A stretch of DNA of 64,000 nt from Eubacterium pyruvativorans (GCF_900102225.1 NZ_FNBF01000004.1:1-64000), one strand, 5' to 3'. Shown: positions 1 through 8,155, counted from the first letter of the stretch. Translations and numbers: made by a program. Notes: generated by a model from the sequence alone, not told the origin.

Positions 1-155
1 GCCTGATGGGTGCGGTACTGATCGAGCAGAACAGCATCAGGCAGTCCCGAAAATCGATCTTCAGCCAGAAGTACTACCGGAAGATGCAGGAGGCGGGCAC
101 GAAGGAGAAGCTCGTCAGAATAGCAGAAGAACAGATCGCGCTTCTGGCGGCATGA
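1..155 (+). CDS. C-terminal fragment of an unrecognised protein
   Basis: An open frame runs from the window edge to TGA at 153-155, about 50 codons. The visible residues are basic and amphipathic, with SRKSIFSQKYYRKMQEAG in the middle and an Ala/Leu-rich end. The short basic tail followed by hairpin DNA could suit a transposase C-terminus, but no family motif is visible and I do not assign one. The gene's start lies outside the window. Confidence 0.4.
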   Translation, partial: LMGAVLIEQNSIRQSRKSIFSQKYYRKMQEAGTKEKLVRIAEEQIALLAA

Positions 156-180
156 CTTTTGGCTGGCACATCGTCGCAGT

Positions 181-280
181 TCTGTCAAGGAAACCTCTTC
201 GAGGTGCATTCTGCATCCTTGACAGACCCGCTCCGGTGCGCCGGCGGTCAGGTAGTGGATGCAGGGCATCCCCTGCATCC
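181..280. other. Two adjacent strong hairpins in non-coding DNA
   Basis: The first hairpin has perfect 11-bp arms, TCTGTCAAGGA (181-191) and TCCTTGACAGA (216-226), with a nested small stem ACCTC-TTC-GAGGT (193-205). The second has perfect 10-bp arms, GGATGCAGGG (257-266) and CCCTGCATCC (271-280), with a 4-nt loop. Neither is followed by a T-run, so they are poor intrinsic terminators. They could be the end of a mobile element or a 3' RNA structure of the gene ending at 155. The rest of 156-426 shows no gene, apart from the hairpin repeat at 371-404. Confidence 0.55.
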
Positions 281-370
281 AAAGATGCCTAAAGGCAATT
301 TACACACAAATCAGGACTTGACTTACGCAATCTCGACCGCCTTCCCGTTTAACTGAAACCGGAGCAGCGA

Positions 371-404
371 GGTGCGAAAATGGATTTTTTCGCGGAATCG
401 CACC
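371..404. repeat. 34-bp hairpin repeat, copy 1
   Basis: This copy begins GGTGCGAAAA and ends TCGCACC, giving 7-bp perfect inverted arms. It belongs to a family of seven 34-35 bp elements in this window, with consensus arms GGTGCGRAA and TTYCGCACC around about 16 variable bases. It lies in the gap just downstream of the minus-strand gene that ends at 427. Confidence 0.7.
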
Positions 405-426
405 CGACACCCGACCGGCAGAAACG

Positions 427-1860
427 TTATTTCTCGCCCATAATGTCTGTAATGGTTTTCTCTGTCCCGGTCATGCCAGGAGAGGCGATCCGACCCATGT
501 TCCGCATGGTTTCCTCCGGTGTATTTCCCAGAATCCCGTGGACCGGGTCGACGGCAACTCCCGCCAGGGCCAGATCCGAAGCCCGGAAGGCGGCGTCCAC
601 CGCAGCGATGTTCTTCATGACGCATCCCTGGTTTCCGCCGTCACAGATCATGCCGGTGATGCCGGCTGCCATATTCCGGATCGTCCGGTCCATGTCTTCC
701 GAAGAGCCGTCCCGGAGCCGGGCGAGGCCGCAGGCCATGCCGGTGCCGGCGGCAATTCCGCAGCCGCAGAAGGCGGAGAGCCGGCCGGAGTATTCCTTGA
801 TGTATGTGCAGATCAGGAAACTGAGAAGGGCAGCCCTGAGCAGCTCATCTTCCGGCACTTTCCGAATCTTTGCGTAGGCGTACAGGGGCAGGGTGGCGAT
901 AATGCCGTGGGACCCGGAGCCGGTGATGCTCATGGCCGGAAGGGACAGTCCCAGCACCCGGGCTTCAATGGCACCGGCGGAGAGGAGCTGGGCCGTACGC
1001 AGCGGATCCTCTGAAATAACTTCTCCGCCGTTTTTCTGAAGCAGGTATTTCGAGAAGGTGGTGCGGGGGCTGTCCAGTCCCTGACGGAACAGCGCCAGGT
1101 TCATGGTGAAAGCCTCCCGAATGGGGGCCAGATTTTCCGAAGATTCCTGATCGGCAAGTTTCAGGAAATCCTGTACGGAATATTGATGGATGAGGTGCGG
1201 GGCGGTGTCCGCTGCAGTGTCTACGCCGGGTTCTGCCTTCGGGGCGTCATTTGCAGAAGAATTCTGGCCGGCTTCGATCTCCGGTGCGTCATCCGCAGAA
1301 GCTTTCTGGCCGGTGCCGGACTGCGGGGGAGTCTCCCGGGCGGTTTCACCGGCATTTCCTCCGGCATTTCCTCCGGTGCCTCCTCCAGAAGCCTCCAGGT
1401 CCAGAATCATTTCGCCGTTCACTTCTTCCTGGGTGATATTCGTGTGGGTGTCCCGGATACGGACCCGGGCCCGCCCCCGGTCTGTCTCCACCTCGGCTTC
1501 CACAAATATCCGGCTGGTGACGGCGGTCATTTCCGCTTTGACCCGTTTGCGGGCCACCATCTGTCCTGCTGCGATTTCCGCTTCCGGTGTCACGTCCTGC
1601 AGCACTTCCAGTCCTTTCTGGTAATCACCGCAGAGGGCGCCCAGGGCTGCGGCGAACAGGATGCCGGTGTTGCCGGTGCCCGGAATGCCGCAGGTAAAGG
1701 CGTTTTTGTACATGCCGCTGTTGAGTCTGACGGTGATGTTGAGGATGTCCCCCGGAATCAGGGCGTGCGCCCGGGCGCAGGCGAAGGCGATGGCCCCGGG
1801 CTCTGTGACGCCCAGTGCCGGTTTCATGTCATTCAGAATGATTTTCGTCAGTTCGTGCAT
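427..1860 (-). CDS. L-cysteine desulfidase / UPF0597 (CyuA, YhaM) family protein
   Basis: The 477-residue product matches the UPF0597/CyuA family from its first residues: KPALGVTEPGAIA near residue 13, GIPGTGNTG, LGLSLPAMSITGSGSHG, and the C-terminal MICDGGNQGC motif. Known family members are oxygen-sensitive Fe-S enzymes that split cysteine to pyruvate, ammonia and sulfide. Later cysteines of the cluster region (GCG, ACG, CDGGNQGC) are present. The usual GCTEP cysteine is Val at residue 18, so desulfidase activity is uncertain. A low-complexity Gly/Ala/Asp/Pro insert at about residues 160-215 is not typical of the family; its DNA holds tandem 12-bp units near 1350-1385. A good Shine-Dalgarno, AAAGGAGA, precedes the ATG. 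The family is clear; the substrate is not. Confidence 0.85.
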   Translation of the reverse strand: MHELTKIILNDMKPALGVTEPGAIAFACARAHALIPGDILNITVRLNSGMYKNAFTCGIPGTGNTGILFAAALGALCGDYQKGLEVLQDVTPEAEIAAGQMVARKRVKAEMTAVTSRIFVEAEVETDRGRARVRIRDTHTNITQEEVNGEMILDLEASGGGTGGNAGGNAGETARETPPQSGTGQKASADDAPEIEAGQNSSANDAPKAEPGVDTAADTAPHLIHQYSVQDFLKLADQESSENLAPIREAFTMNLALFRQGLDSPRTTFSKYLLQKNGGEVISEDPLRTAQLLSAGAIEARVLGLSLPAMSITGSGSHGIIATLPLYAYAKIRKVPEDELLRAALLSFLICTYIKEYSGRLSAFCGCGIAAGTGMACGLARLRDGSSEDMDRTIRNMAAGITGMICDGGNQGCVMKNIAAVDAAFRASDLALAGVAVDPVHGILGNTPEETMRNMGRIASPGMTGTEKTITDIMGEK

Positions 1861-1959
1861 AGGGTTCGGTATCTCCTTTCTGTGTTCTGTGGGGGGGAGG
1901 GCGGCCGGCTGCTCCGGTTATTTTTTGTCCACCCCCGGTCCTTCTCTCAGTATAACAGA

Positions 1960-1989
1960 TTCCATCTCCGCCGGGATATGGTGTATAAT
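1960..1989 (+). promoter_or_regulatory. Probable promoter for the amidohydrolase operon
   Basis: A consensus -10, TATAAT, lies at 1984-1989, about 45 bp before the ATG at 2035. The best -35 is a weak TTCCAT at 1960-1965 with an 18-bp spacer. The gap from 1861 to 2034 separates this divergent pair and holds nothing else I can name. Confidence 0.45.
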
Positions 1990-2034
1990 AGATTCAATTT
2001 ACGAAAGACGGGAAAAGCCCGGGGCAGGTGAACC

Positions 2035-3360
2035 ATGAAGAGAAATGAAAACAGGAAATACGCATATATTAACGGAACGGTTTATACCGGCCGTTTGAAT
2101 GACGCCGGGCGCATGGAGAAATTGGTGCGGCCGGTGATTCTCACGGAGGAGGGACGGATCACGGCCATCGGAGACCGGCACACGGATCTGTTCGGCCATG
2201 AGATTGTGGATCTGGAGGGCCGGTGGATGATGCCCGGTCTGATCAATCTGCATGTGCATCTCCCGGCGTCGGGAAAGCCGAAGGCCAGGCCTGAGGACCC
2301 GAAGGAGACGGTGCGGAAGATCCGCCGGATTCCGGGAGGCATGACCATGGCCCGGAGGATCTGTGAGAAAGCGGCGAAGACGGAGCTTTTCAGCGGTGTG
2401 ACCACGATCCGGACGGTAGGCGGTCTGGATGACCTGGACAGCCGCATCCGGGACCGGATTCAAAGGGGAAAGCTGGCAGGTCCCCGGATTCTGGCGGGCA
2501 ACATGGCGGTGTCAGTGCCGGGGGGACATATGGCGGGGTCCCTGGCGTATGAAGCGCTTTCCGCCGAAGATGCCCGCCGCTTCACCGGCATGATTGCAGA
2601 GTCCGGCGCAGATCTGATCAAGCTGATGATCACCGGCGGCGTTCTGGACGCTGAGAAGGAAGGGGAACCGGGAGTGCTCCGTATGCCGCCGGATTACGTG
2701 AGGGCGGCCTGTGAAGAGGCGCACCGGCGGGGCCTTCCGGTGTCGGCCCATGTGGAAAGTCCGGAAGGGGTGAAGACGGCGCTCCGAAACGGGGTGGACA
2801 CCATCGAGCACGGCGCCATGCCGGATGAGGAGATGATGGCGCTTTTCCGGGAGACAGGCGCATCTTTCGTCACAACGATCTCTCCGGCGGTGCCGTATGC
2901 GCTGTTCGACCGTTCGGTCAGCCGTGCCACCCGGACCCAGCAAGTGAACGGCCGGGTGGTGCTGGAGGGCTGCATTGCACTGACCAGAGCCTGTGCGGAG
3001 AACGGGATCCGGATGGGCCTGGGCACGGACACCGGCTGTCCGTTTGTGACTCACTACGGAATCTGGCGGGAGCTTGCGCATCTCAGGAAGATCTGCGGGC
3101 TGGAACCGGACCGGATTATGCACATGGCAACGCTGGGGAATGCGGAGATCGCAGGAATCGGGGACCTCACGGGGAGTATCGAAACCGGGAAAGCCGCCGA
3201 CATGGTGATCACCTCCGCCGATCCGCTCCGGGATTTCCGGGCGCTCGGAGATCCGGCGCTGGTGGTGAGCCGGGGGGAACTCTTCGACCATCCGAAGGTG
3301 AAACGTTTCAAGGTGGTGGAAGAGGTATTAGACAGGTTCATGGAGCAGGGAAGAGCATGA
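2035..3360 (+). CDS. Metal-dependent amidohydrolase family protein
   Basis: The 441-residue protein has the amidohydrolase-superfamily TIM-barrel layout. It opens with a small beta domain ending in DLEGRWMMPGLINLHVHLP, where His73 and His75 are the first metal ligands. LIKLMITGG follows near residue 196, giving the likely bridging lysine. Then come SAHVES near 239, TIEHGA near 259 and GLGTDTG near 331, giving the His, His and Asp ligands. The C-terminal stretch returns to the beta domain (GSIETGKAADMVI). It most resembles imidazolonepropionase-like and Xaa-Pro-type amidohydrolases, but the substrate cannot be read from sequence. There is no signal peptide, so it is cytoplasmic. It is the first gene of a four-gene run joined by ATGA overlaps. 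Confidence 0.85.
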   Translation: MKRNENRKYAYINGTVYTGRLNDAGRMEKLVRPVILTEEGRITAIGDRHTDLFGHEIVDLEGRWMMPGLINLHVHLPASGKPKARPEDPKETVRKIRRIPGGMTMARRICEKAAKTELFSGVTTIRTVGGLDDLDSRIRDRIQRGKLAGPRILAGNMAVSVPGGHMAGSLAYEALSAEDARRFTGMIAESGADLIKLMITGGVLDAEKEGEPGVLRMPPDYVRAACEEAHRRGLPVSAHVESPEGVKTALRNGVDTIEHGAMPDEEMMALFRETGASFVTTISPAVPYALFDRSVSRATRTQQVNGRVVLEGCIALTRACAENGIRMGLGTDTGCPFVTHYGIWRELAHLRKICGLEPDRIMHMATLGNAEIAGIGDLTGSIETGKAADMVITSADPLRDFRALGDPALVVSRGELFDHPKVKRFKVVEEVLDRFMEQGRA

Positions 3361-4013
3361 TGACGAATGTGTATTTTTTGAGACACGGGGAAACCGACTA
3401 TAACCGGAAGCACCGGCTGCAGGGGCAGAGAGATATCTCTCTGAATGAAACCGGAAGAAGGCAGGCCCGGGAGACCGGTGCGAAGTTCCGGGAGAAGGGT
3501 ATCCGTTTCACCCGGGTGTATTCCAGCCCTCTGGATCGGGCCCGGGAGACGGCATCCCTGGCATCCGGATGGACGAAGGAGCAGGTGGTGACAGATGACC
3601 GACTGATCGAGATTGATTTCGGTCCCATCGAAGGGCATGTGTACGAGAAGCTGGCGCCCCGGGCGCGGGCCTATGTGGATGCGCCCTGGGACAATGCGCC
3701 GGTGCCCGGCATCGAGTCCTCGGACCATCTGGTGAGGCGGACCGGAGATTTTCTGCGGTGGCTGGCCCGGGACCTGGAAGAGAGCGAAAGTCTGGAAAGC
3801 CCGGAAAACGTGCTGATTGTGACCCACGGCATGGCGCTCCATGGCCTGATGGTGGCGCTGCCCGGCGCATCAGAAGAGGAGCGGATCCGCCGGTGGGGGG
3901 AGCCGCTGAGTAACTGCAGTGTTTTCCGGTCGGTTTTCTCGGAGGGAGTGTACTCTCCTCCGGAGAGACTGACGAAACGGCTGCCGACCTACCGGCAGGA
4001 GGAAACGGAATGA
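3357..4013 (+). CDS. Histidine phosphatase family protein (phosphoglycerate mutase-like)
   Basis: The protein has 218 residues. The catalytic RHGETDYN motif sits near the N-terminus, and the phosphate pocket continues in SSPLDRARETA, the acidic EIDFGPIEG and the second histidine in VTHGMALHG. This is the histidine phosphatase (branch 2,3-bisphosphoglycerate mutase/CobC-like) fold, acting through a phosphohistidine. Members hydrolyse small phosphomonoesters, and the substrate here is unknown. The ATG overlaps the previous stop codon by 4 bp, which indicates translational coupling to the amidohydrolase. The next gene begins in the same way. Confidence 0.88.
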   Translation: MMTNVYFLRHGETDYNRKHRLQGQRDISLNETGRRQARETGAKFREKGIRFTRVYSSPLDRARETASLASGWTKEQVVTDDRLIEIDFGPIEGHVYEKLAPRARAYVDAPWDNAPVPGIESSDHLVRRTGDFLRWLARDLEESESLESPENVLIVTHGMALHGLMVALPGASEEERIRRWGEPLSNCSVFRSVFSEGVYSPPERLTKRLPTYRQEETE

Positions 4014-4471
4014 ATCTGATCGTGTGTTTGGACGATAACGGGGGCATGATGTTCGGCGGCCGCCGGCAGACCCGGGACCGTCTGGTGAATCGTCATATTC
4101 TGGAGATGACGAAGGGACATCTGATCATGACGGAAGGTTCGGCGAAGATGTTCCGGGCGCTGCCAGAGGAACTGGAGAAAGACGGGGTTCCTGCCGTAGA
4201 TACGGAGGATCTGCGGAGGATGGCGGAGCAGATCCGGGTGGAACCGGATCCGCTGAGCGCAGCCGGCCCCGGTGATTTCGTGTTTGACGAGGATATGCCC
4301 CCGGGCCGCTTCGCAGACCGGATCCGCACGCTGGTGATCTGCCGCTGGAACCGGGTCTATCCGGCGGACCTTTGGTTTGATCTGGATCTCCCTGGCCCAT
4401 GGACCCGCCGGTCCGTTCAGAATATCACCGGATCCTCCCATGATCCGGTCACAATCGAGGTGTATGAATGA
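4010..4471 (+). CDS. Conserved-looking protein of unknown function
   Basis: The product has 153 residues and no signal peptide or membrane segment. It begins MNLIVCLDDNGGMMFGGRRQ, which faintly recalls the N-terminus of dihydrofolate reductase-like folds. The DHFR active-site set is not visible, so no function is given. It overlaps the gene before it and the gene after it by 4 bp each, so it is translated as part of the run 2035-5466. The tight coupling and normal codon use support a real gene. Confidence 0.75.
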   Translation: MNLIVCLDDNGGMMFGGRRQTRDRLVNRHILEMTKGHLIMTEGSAKMFRALPEELEKDGVPAVDTEDLRRMAEQIRVEPDPLSAAGPGDFVFDEDMPPGRFADRIRTLVICRWNRVYPADLWFDLDLPGPWTRRSVQNITGSSHDPVTIEVYE

Positions 4472-5466
4472 AAAACAGAAAATGGAAAGATATCCTTCGT
4501 AAGGCTGCCGCCCTGGGAATTGCCCTGACGGCGGCTTTCTCGCTGTCCATCCCGGCGGGGCTGCTGACGGGATGCGGGGTGACGCCGAAGTCCGGCTCTT
4601 CTGCGGCTGCCGAAAGCACGTCCGGAAGCGGGGATTCATCCGGGCAGACTGCCGCATCATCCGGGAGCAGCGGGGTCCAGCGTGTCAGTGACAAAAGTAT
4701 CCCGAAATATCACGGTCGGCCCTATGTGGTTGTGCGGAAGAACGAGCCCCGGTTCAAGCAGTCTCAGATGAGCACGAAATCGTTTGAAAAATACGGGGCG
4801 CTGGACCGGCTGGGGCGGTGCACCGCCTGTTTCGTGAATGTGTCCCGGGATACCATGCCCCGGGCGGAACGGGGAGACATCAGCTCCGTCCATCCCACAG
4901 GATGGCAGTCCGGCATGAGGTGGGAGCGATGCCATCTGATCGGCTACCAGCTCACCGGAGAGAACGCCAATGAACGGAATCTCATTACCGGCACCCATTA
5001 TCTGAATATTGAAGGGATGCTGGGATTCGAAAACCAGGTGGCGGATTATGTGAAAGAAACCGGAAACCACGTGTTGTACCGGGTGACGCCGGTATTCCGG
5101 GGAGACAATCTGGTGGCTTCCGGTGTGTATATGGAGGCCCGGTCGGTGGAAGACCGGGGGGAAGGGGTTTCCTTCTACGTCTACTGTTTCAATGTGACGC
5201 CGGGGGCATCCATTAACTACCGGACCGGCTTGGTGGTGCAGGGCAGCGGAACCGGAGAAACCGGCAGCGAAAACAGGGGGAGCTCGGCGAACGATCGAAA
5301 TGAGAAAGCCCGGACCTATGTGCTGAATACGAACCGGAAGGTGTTTCACTATCCGTCCTGCGCTTCGGTGAGGCAGATTAAGGCACATAATCGAAAGACG
5401 GTGAAATCCAGACGCAGCGCCCTGATCCGGGATGGATACAGGCCCTGCGGAAACTGCGAGCCGTAG
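4468..5466 (+). CDS. Exported DNA/RNA non-specific endonuclease, lipoprotein
   Basis: The 332-residue protein starts with a lipoprotein signal; the lipobox LLTGC gives the probable lipid-modified Cys. A Ser/Gly/Ala-rich linker follows, then a beta-beta-alpha-metal nuclease domain. The catalytic His156 lies in ERCHLIGYQLTGENANERN, and the metal-binding Asn-rich segment comes just after it. This matches the clostridial relatives of the EndA DNA-entry nuclease family, which cut DNA or RNA outside the membrane. The last about 50 residues add a small Cys module (HYPSCASVRQIK, then GYRPCGNC), like Ada-type zinc-binding tails that often follow secreted nucleases. The ATG overlaps the upstream stop by 4 bp. 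Likely roles are nucleotide scavenging or DNA processing at the surface. Confidence 0.87.
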   Translation: MKNRKWKDILRKAAALGIALTAAFSLSIPAGLLTGCGVTPKSGSSAAAESTSGSGDSSGQTAASSGSSGVQRVSDKSIPKYHGRPYVVVRKNEPRFKQSQMSTKSFEKYGALDRLGRCTACFVNVSRDTMPRAERGDISSVHPTGWQSGMRWERCHLIGYQLTGENANERNLITGTHYLNIEGMLGFENQVADYVKETGNHVLYRVTPVFRGDNLVASGVYMEARSVEDRGEGVSFYVYCFNVTPGASINYRTGLVVQGSGTGETGSENRGSSANDRNEKARTYVLNTNRKVFHYPSCASVRQIKAHNRKTVKSRRSALIRDGYRPCGNCEP

Positions 5467-5498
5467 GCGGATATTTCCGGGAAACGCCGGCGCCATGA

Positions 5499-5547
5499 TT
5501 ATTATTGATAATATCAATAATAAAGAAGAATTATCACATGGTATAAT
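5499..5547 (+). promoter_or_regulatory. Perfect 12-bp inverted repeat upstream of a -10 box
   Basis: TTATTATTGATA (5499-5510), one A, then TATCAATAATAA (5512-5523) form a perfect palindrome. A consensus -10, TATAAT, follows at 5542-5547, and the SD AAGGAGG lies just before the ATG at 5588. The palindrome covers the -35 region, so it may be an operator. The core TTGAT-3-ATCAA resembles FNR/CRP half-sites but has 3 instead of 4 central bases. There is no U-run, so it is a poor terminator. Confidence 0.6.
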
Positions 5548-5587
5548 CTAATCAGCAAATATTTTTTTCACACAAGGAGGAATATTT

Positions 5588-6247
5588 ATGAAACGGAAGG
5601 GAATTATTTTAGCCCTCGTAGTCAGTGTGGTTCTTTGCTTCAGTGGTTTCCAGAGCGTTTTCGCAGCTACCTTTTCGGAAAAGCCGAATGAGAAACAGGT
5701 TGAGACTGTGACGTACAATTTCATCAAGGAATGGAAGGATGGCGGATATGAGCTGGTGGATACCGACACGCTGCATTCCTGGGTTGAGAAGAAGGACAAG
5801 ATGATTATCATCGACACCATGCCGGCAGCAGCTTCCTACAACAAGCAGCATGTTCCGGGTGCCATCAATTCTGAAGCGCCGATGACAGAGGATAAGTACA
5901 CCGATGCGGCGAAGGCGGATCTGCTGGGCCAGGTCAATAAGCTTCTGCCGTCCAAGAAGGTGACGACACTGAAGAAGGTCAGCAAGGCGGCCTACAGCAA
6001 GCTGGCGAAGAAGAACCGCGTTGTGAAGACCGTGAAGGGCAAGAAGGTTTACTACAAGAAGACTGTGAAGACCGTGAAGGACAAGGGATATAAGATTGTC
6101 GTTTACTGCGGTCACGTCGGATGTGCCCGTTCCCACGTTGCAGCGAAGTATCTGGTTCAGAAGGGCTTCACCAACGTATACCGTTACGGCGGCGGCATCT
6201 CCGCATGGGTTGATGCCGGATATCCGGTTGCGTCCGTACAGGCATAA
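5588..6247 (+). CDS. Exported rhodanese-like domain protein
   Basis: The 219-residue protein has a clear Sec signal peptide (MKRKGI, a hydrophobic core, and cleavage near AFA-ATF). The mature part has a rhodanese fold: IIIDTMPAAASYNKQHVPGAINSE matches the first half, and VVYCGHVGCARSHVA is the active loop, with Cys174 and Cys179 before Arg181. The C-terminus is YRYGGGISAWVDAGYPV. Between the halves lies a Lys-rich insert of about 45 residues (KKVTTLKKV to KTVKDKGYK). Rhodaneses handle persulfide sulfur; outside the membrane this may be sulfur transfer or redox sensing. The ATG has a strong SD 8 bp upstream, and the gene appears to be transcribed alone. Confidence 0.82.
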   Translation: MKRKGIILALVVSVVLCFSGFQSVFAATFSEKPNEKQVETVTYNFIKEWKDGGYELVDTDTLHSWVEKKDKMIIIDTMPAAASYNKQHVPGAINSEAPMTEDKYTDAAKADLLGQVNKLLPSKKVTTLKKVSKAAYSKLAKKNRVVKTVKGKKVYYKKTVKTVKDKGYKIVVYCGHVGCARSHVAAKYLVQKGFTNVYRYGGGISAWVDAGYPVASVQA

Positions 6248-6316
6248 CAGAAACAGGTTCCCGGTTTTCCTTCGGATCCGACAGGATCTGACGGAAATCG
6301 ACGGGATTTTCTGCAG

Positions 6317-6353
6317 GAAAATGAGGAGTTGCGTCTGTCAGCTCCTCATTTTC
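6317..6353 (+). terminator. Terminator-like hairpin after the rhodanese gene
   Basis: Perfect 12-bp arms, GAAAATGAGGAG (6317-6328) and CTCCTCATTTTC (6342-6353), surround a 13-nt loop. The following U-run is poor, so its efficiency as an intrinsic terminator is uncertain. Confidence 0.5.
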
Positions 6354-6433
6354 ATAGGGAAAGAATTGTTCCCCGTTTGTTCCAATAGAGGACAGACGAA
6401 CGAATGATAGCGTATTTTTTGTGGAGGTGACAC

Positions 6434-8089
6434 ATGCAGCATCACAGGAAATCAGCAGCGCGCCTTCTGACACTGTGCATCACCGCTGTGCTTGCGGCGG
6501 GGATGATCGGGCTTACCGGTCCGGAGAGAGCGGAAGCGGCTTCGAAATGGACCGTTTCACCTTCCGGCAGAACGATTACGGTCGGAAGCCACGGGACGTT
6601 CCGGTCCAGCCGAAGTGTCCGATGGAAGGCAGCGGGAAAGAAGGGAATCATCAGGATCACGAAGAAATCGTCCCGGGCGGTAACCGTCAGGGGAGAAAAG
6701 GCCGGAACTGCTTATCTGAAGGCGGTGTACGGCAGAAAGACGAAGAAAATCCGGGTCCGGGTTGTGGCGAAACAGCTGAAGGCAGTGAGCACCAGAGAGA
6801 CCATCGGGGTGAAGAACCACTGCACCGTGTATGTGAAATCCCCGGCGGGTGCAGATCAGAATGTTTCCTATTCTTCCAGTGACAGATCTGTTGCGACGGT
6901 CAGTGCTTCCGGTCTGGTCACCGGCGTGAGCCCGGGCACGGTGACAATTACGGTGAAATCCGGAAAGAAGGGAATACGGAACGGGAGCGTCCGGATCACG
7001 GTGGCGGAGACAGTGAACGGAACCATTACGCTGGAGGCGGGGATGACCGACGAGGCGAAATACCCTGCCGGAAAGACGGCCCGGATGTGGATTCCGATTC
7101 CTCAGACGGACCGGGATCAGATCGTGTCTGACGTTCGCTGGGAGGTAAATGAAGACAGCGTGTCGAAGGTGGAACAGACAACGGACTCCGCCGGAAACAG
7201 GGGGCTGTATATCGAGTGGAAAGCTGCAGCCCTGCCCCAGGACCGGATGGTGAAAGCATCCTTCCATGTCAGCCGCCAGGCGATCGTCCGGCCGGCCGGT
7301 CTGGCTTCCCGGGAGAAGGGAACCGTTGACCGGAAGAAAATGGGCCGTTATCTGAAGGAGACGAAACGGAGCGGAAGCCTGACGGAAGGAATCGTGAAGG
7401 AAACGGCAGACGGCATTGTCCGGAAAGCCGGAGCGAAGACGGTGTATCAGAAGGCGTATGCTATTTACGACTGGGTCTGCGAGAATCTCCGGAGAGACAG
7501 CAGTACACCGGGAATCGGGTCCGGAGAGGTCGTGTACATTCTGAATCACAGAGATCAGGGGATCGGAAAATGCACCGACGTCAATGCGGTTTTCGTGGCC
7601 CTCTGTCGGGCGGAAGGAATTCCGGCCCGGAGCGTCTACGGATTCAAACTGGATGCGATGAAGAAAGGGGACCAGCACGTTCAGAAGTGCAAGCCGCAGT
7701 ACTACCTGCCGGGATACGGATGGGCAGAAGCGGATGCCAGTGCAGTGCTGAAGGAGATCATCGGAAAGGAAGACGCCTATCGGGGGAAGAATGCTCCGAA
7801 TGGGGCTGACTGGAAAGCGCTGAAGGATGCGTACTGGGGCCGGGGCCAGGCGCAGTGGATGATGGTTTCCCAGGGGGGAGATATTACCTTGTCCCCGCGG
7901 CAGGAAGCAACTTCTGCCGTGGACCGCGCCGAAAACCATCTGGGCATTCTGAATGAGGACGGCACCCTGAATTATTTCATGTACCCGTATGCGGAGTATG
8001 ATGGTCAGTATCTCTCCTGCTACGGCAATGCGAAGGGCTTCAGCTATACCTATTCTTTTGCAGAGGATGTGGACGACTGCGGATGCTGA
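6434..8089 (+). CDS. Exported Big2 and transglutaminase-like protein
   Basis: The protein has 551 residues. The start is set by GGAGGT at 6423-6428. An N-terminal signal peptide ends near AEAAS. Next come Ig-like, Lys/Arg-rich repeats; one is a clear Big2 unit (YSSSDRSVATVSASGLVTGV). A transglutaminase-like domain follows, with a visible catalytic triad: Cys380 in GKCTDVNAVF, His415 in DQHVQK and Asp434 in WAEADAS. Such proteins are peptidase- or amidase-like enzymes at the cell surface; cross-linking activity is not implied. There is no LPXTG or SLH anchor, so it is likely secreted or loosely wall-bound through basic residues. It faces the zinc transporter operon and shares a terminator with it. 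Confidence 0.85.
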   Translation: MQHHRKSAARLLTLCITAVLAAGMIGLTGPERAEAASKWTVSPSGRTITVGSHGTFRSSRSVRWKAAGKKGIIRITKKSSRAVTVRGEKAGTAYLKAVYGRKTKKIRVRVVAKQLKAVSTRETIGVKNHCTVYVKSPAGADQNVSYSSSDRSVATVSASGLVTGVSPGTVTITVKSGKKGIRNGSVRITVAETVNGTITLEAGMTDEAKYPAGKTARMWIPIPQTDRDQIVSDVRWEVNEDSVSKVEQTTDSAGNRGLYIEWKAAALPQDRMVKASFHVSRQAIVRPAGLASREKGTVDRKKMGRYLKETKRSGSLTEGIVKETADGIVRKAGAKTVYQKAYAIYDWVCENLRRDSSTPGIGSGEVVYILNHRDQGIGKCTDVNAVFVALCRAEGIPARSVYGFKLDAMKKGDQHVQKCKPQYYLPGYGWAEADASAVLKEIIGKEDAYRGKNAPNGADWKALKDAYWGRGQAQWMMVSQGGDITLSPRQEATSAVDRAENHLGILNEDGTLNYFMYPYAEYDGQYLSCYGNAKGFSYTYSFAEDVDDCGC

Positions 8090-8118
8090 TGAAGCAGCTG
8101 ACAGAGTCTGATTGCGTG

Positions 8119-8155
8119 AAAGACGGCCGGACGAGATTATCGTCCGGCCGTCTTT
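8119..8155. terminator. Bidirectional terminator between convergent genes
   Basis: A perfect 16-bp stem, AAAGACGGCCGGACGA (8119-8134) and TCGTCCGGCCGTCTTT (8140-8155), has a GATTA loop. The A and T flanks let it work in both directions. The stop codon of the minus-strand permease lies inside the loop, so its last codons form part of the stem. Confidence 0.85.
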
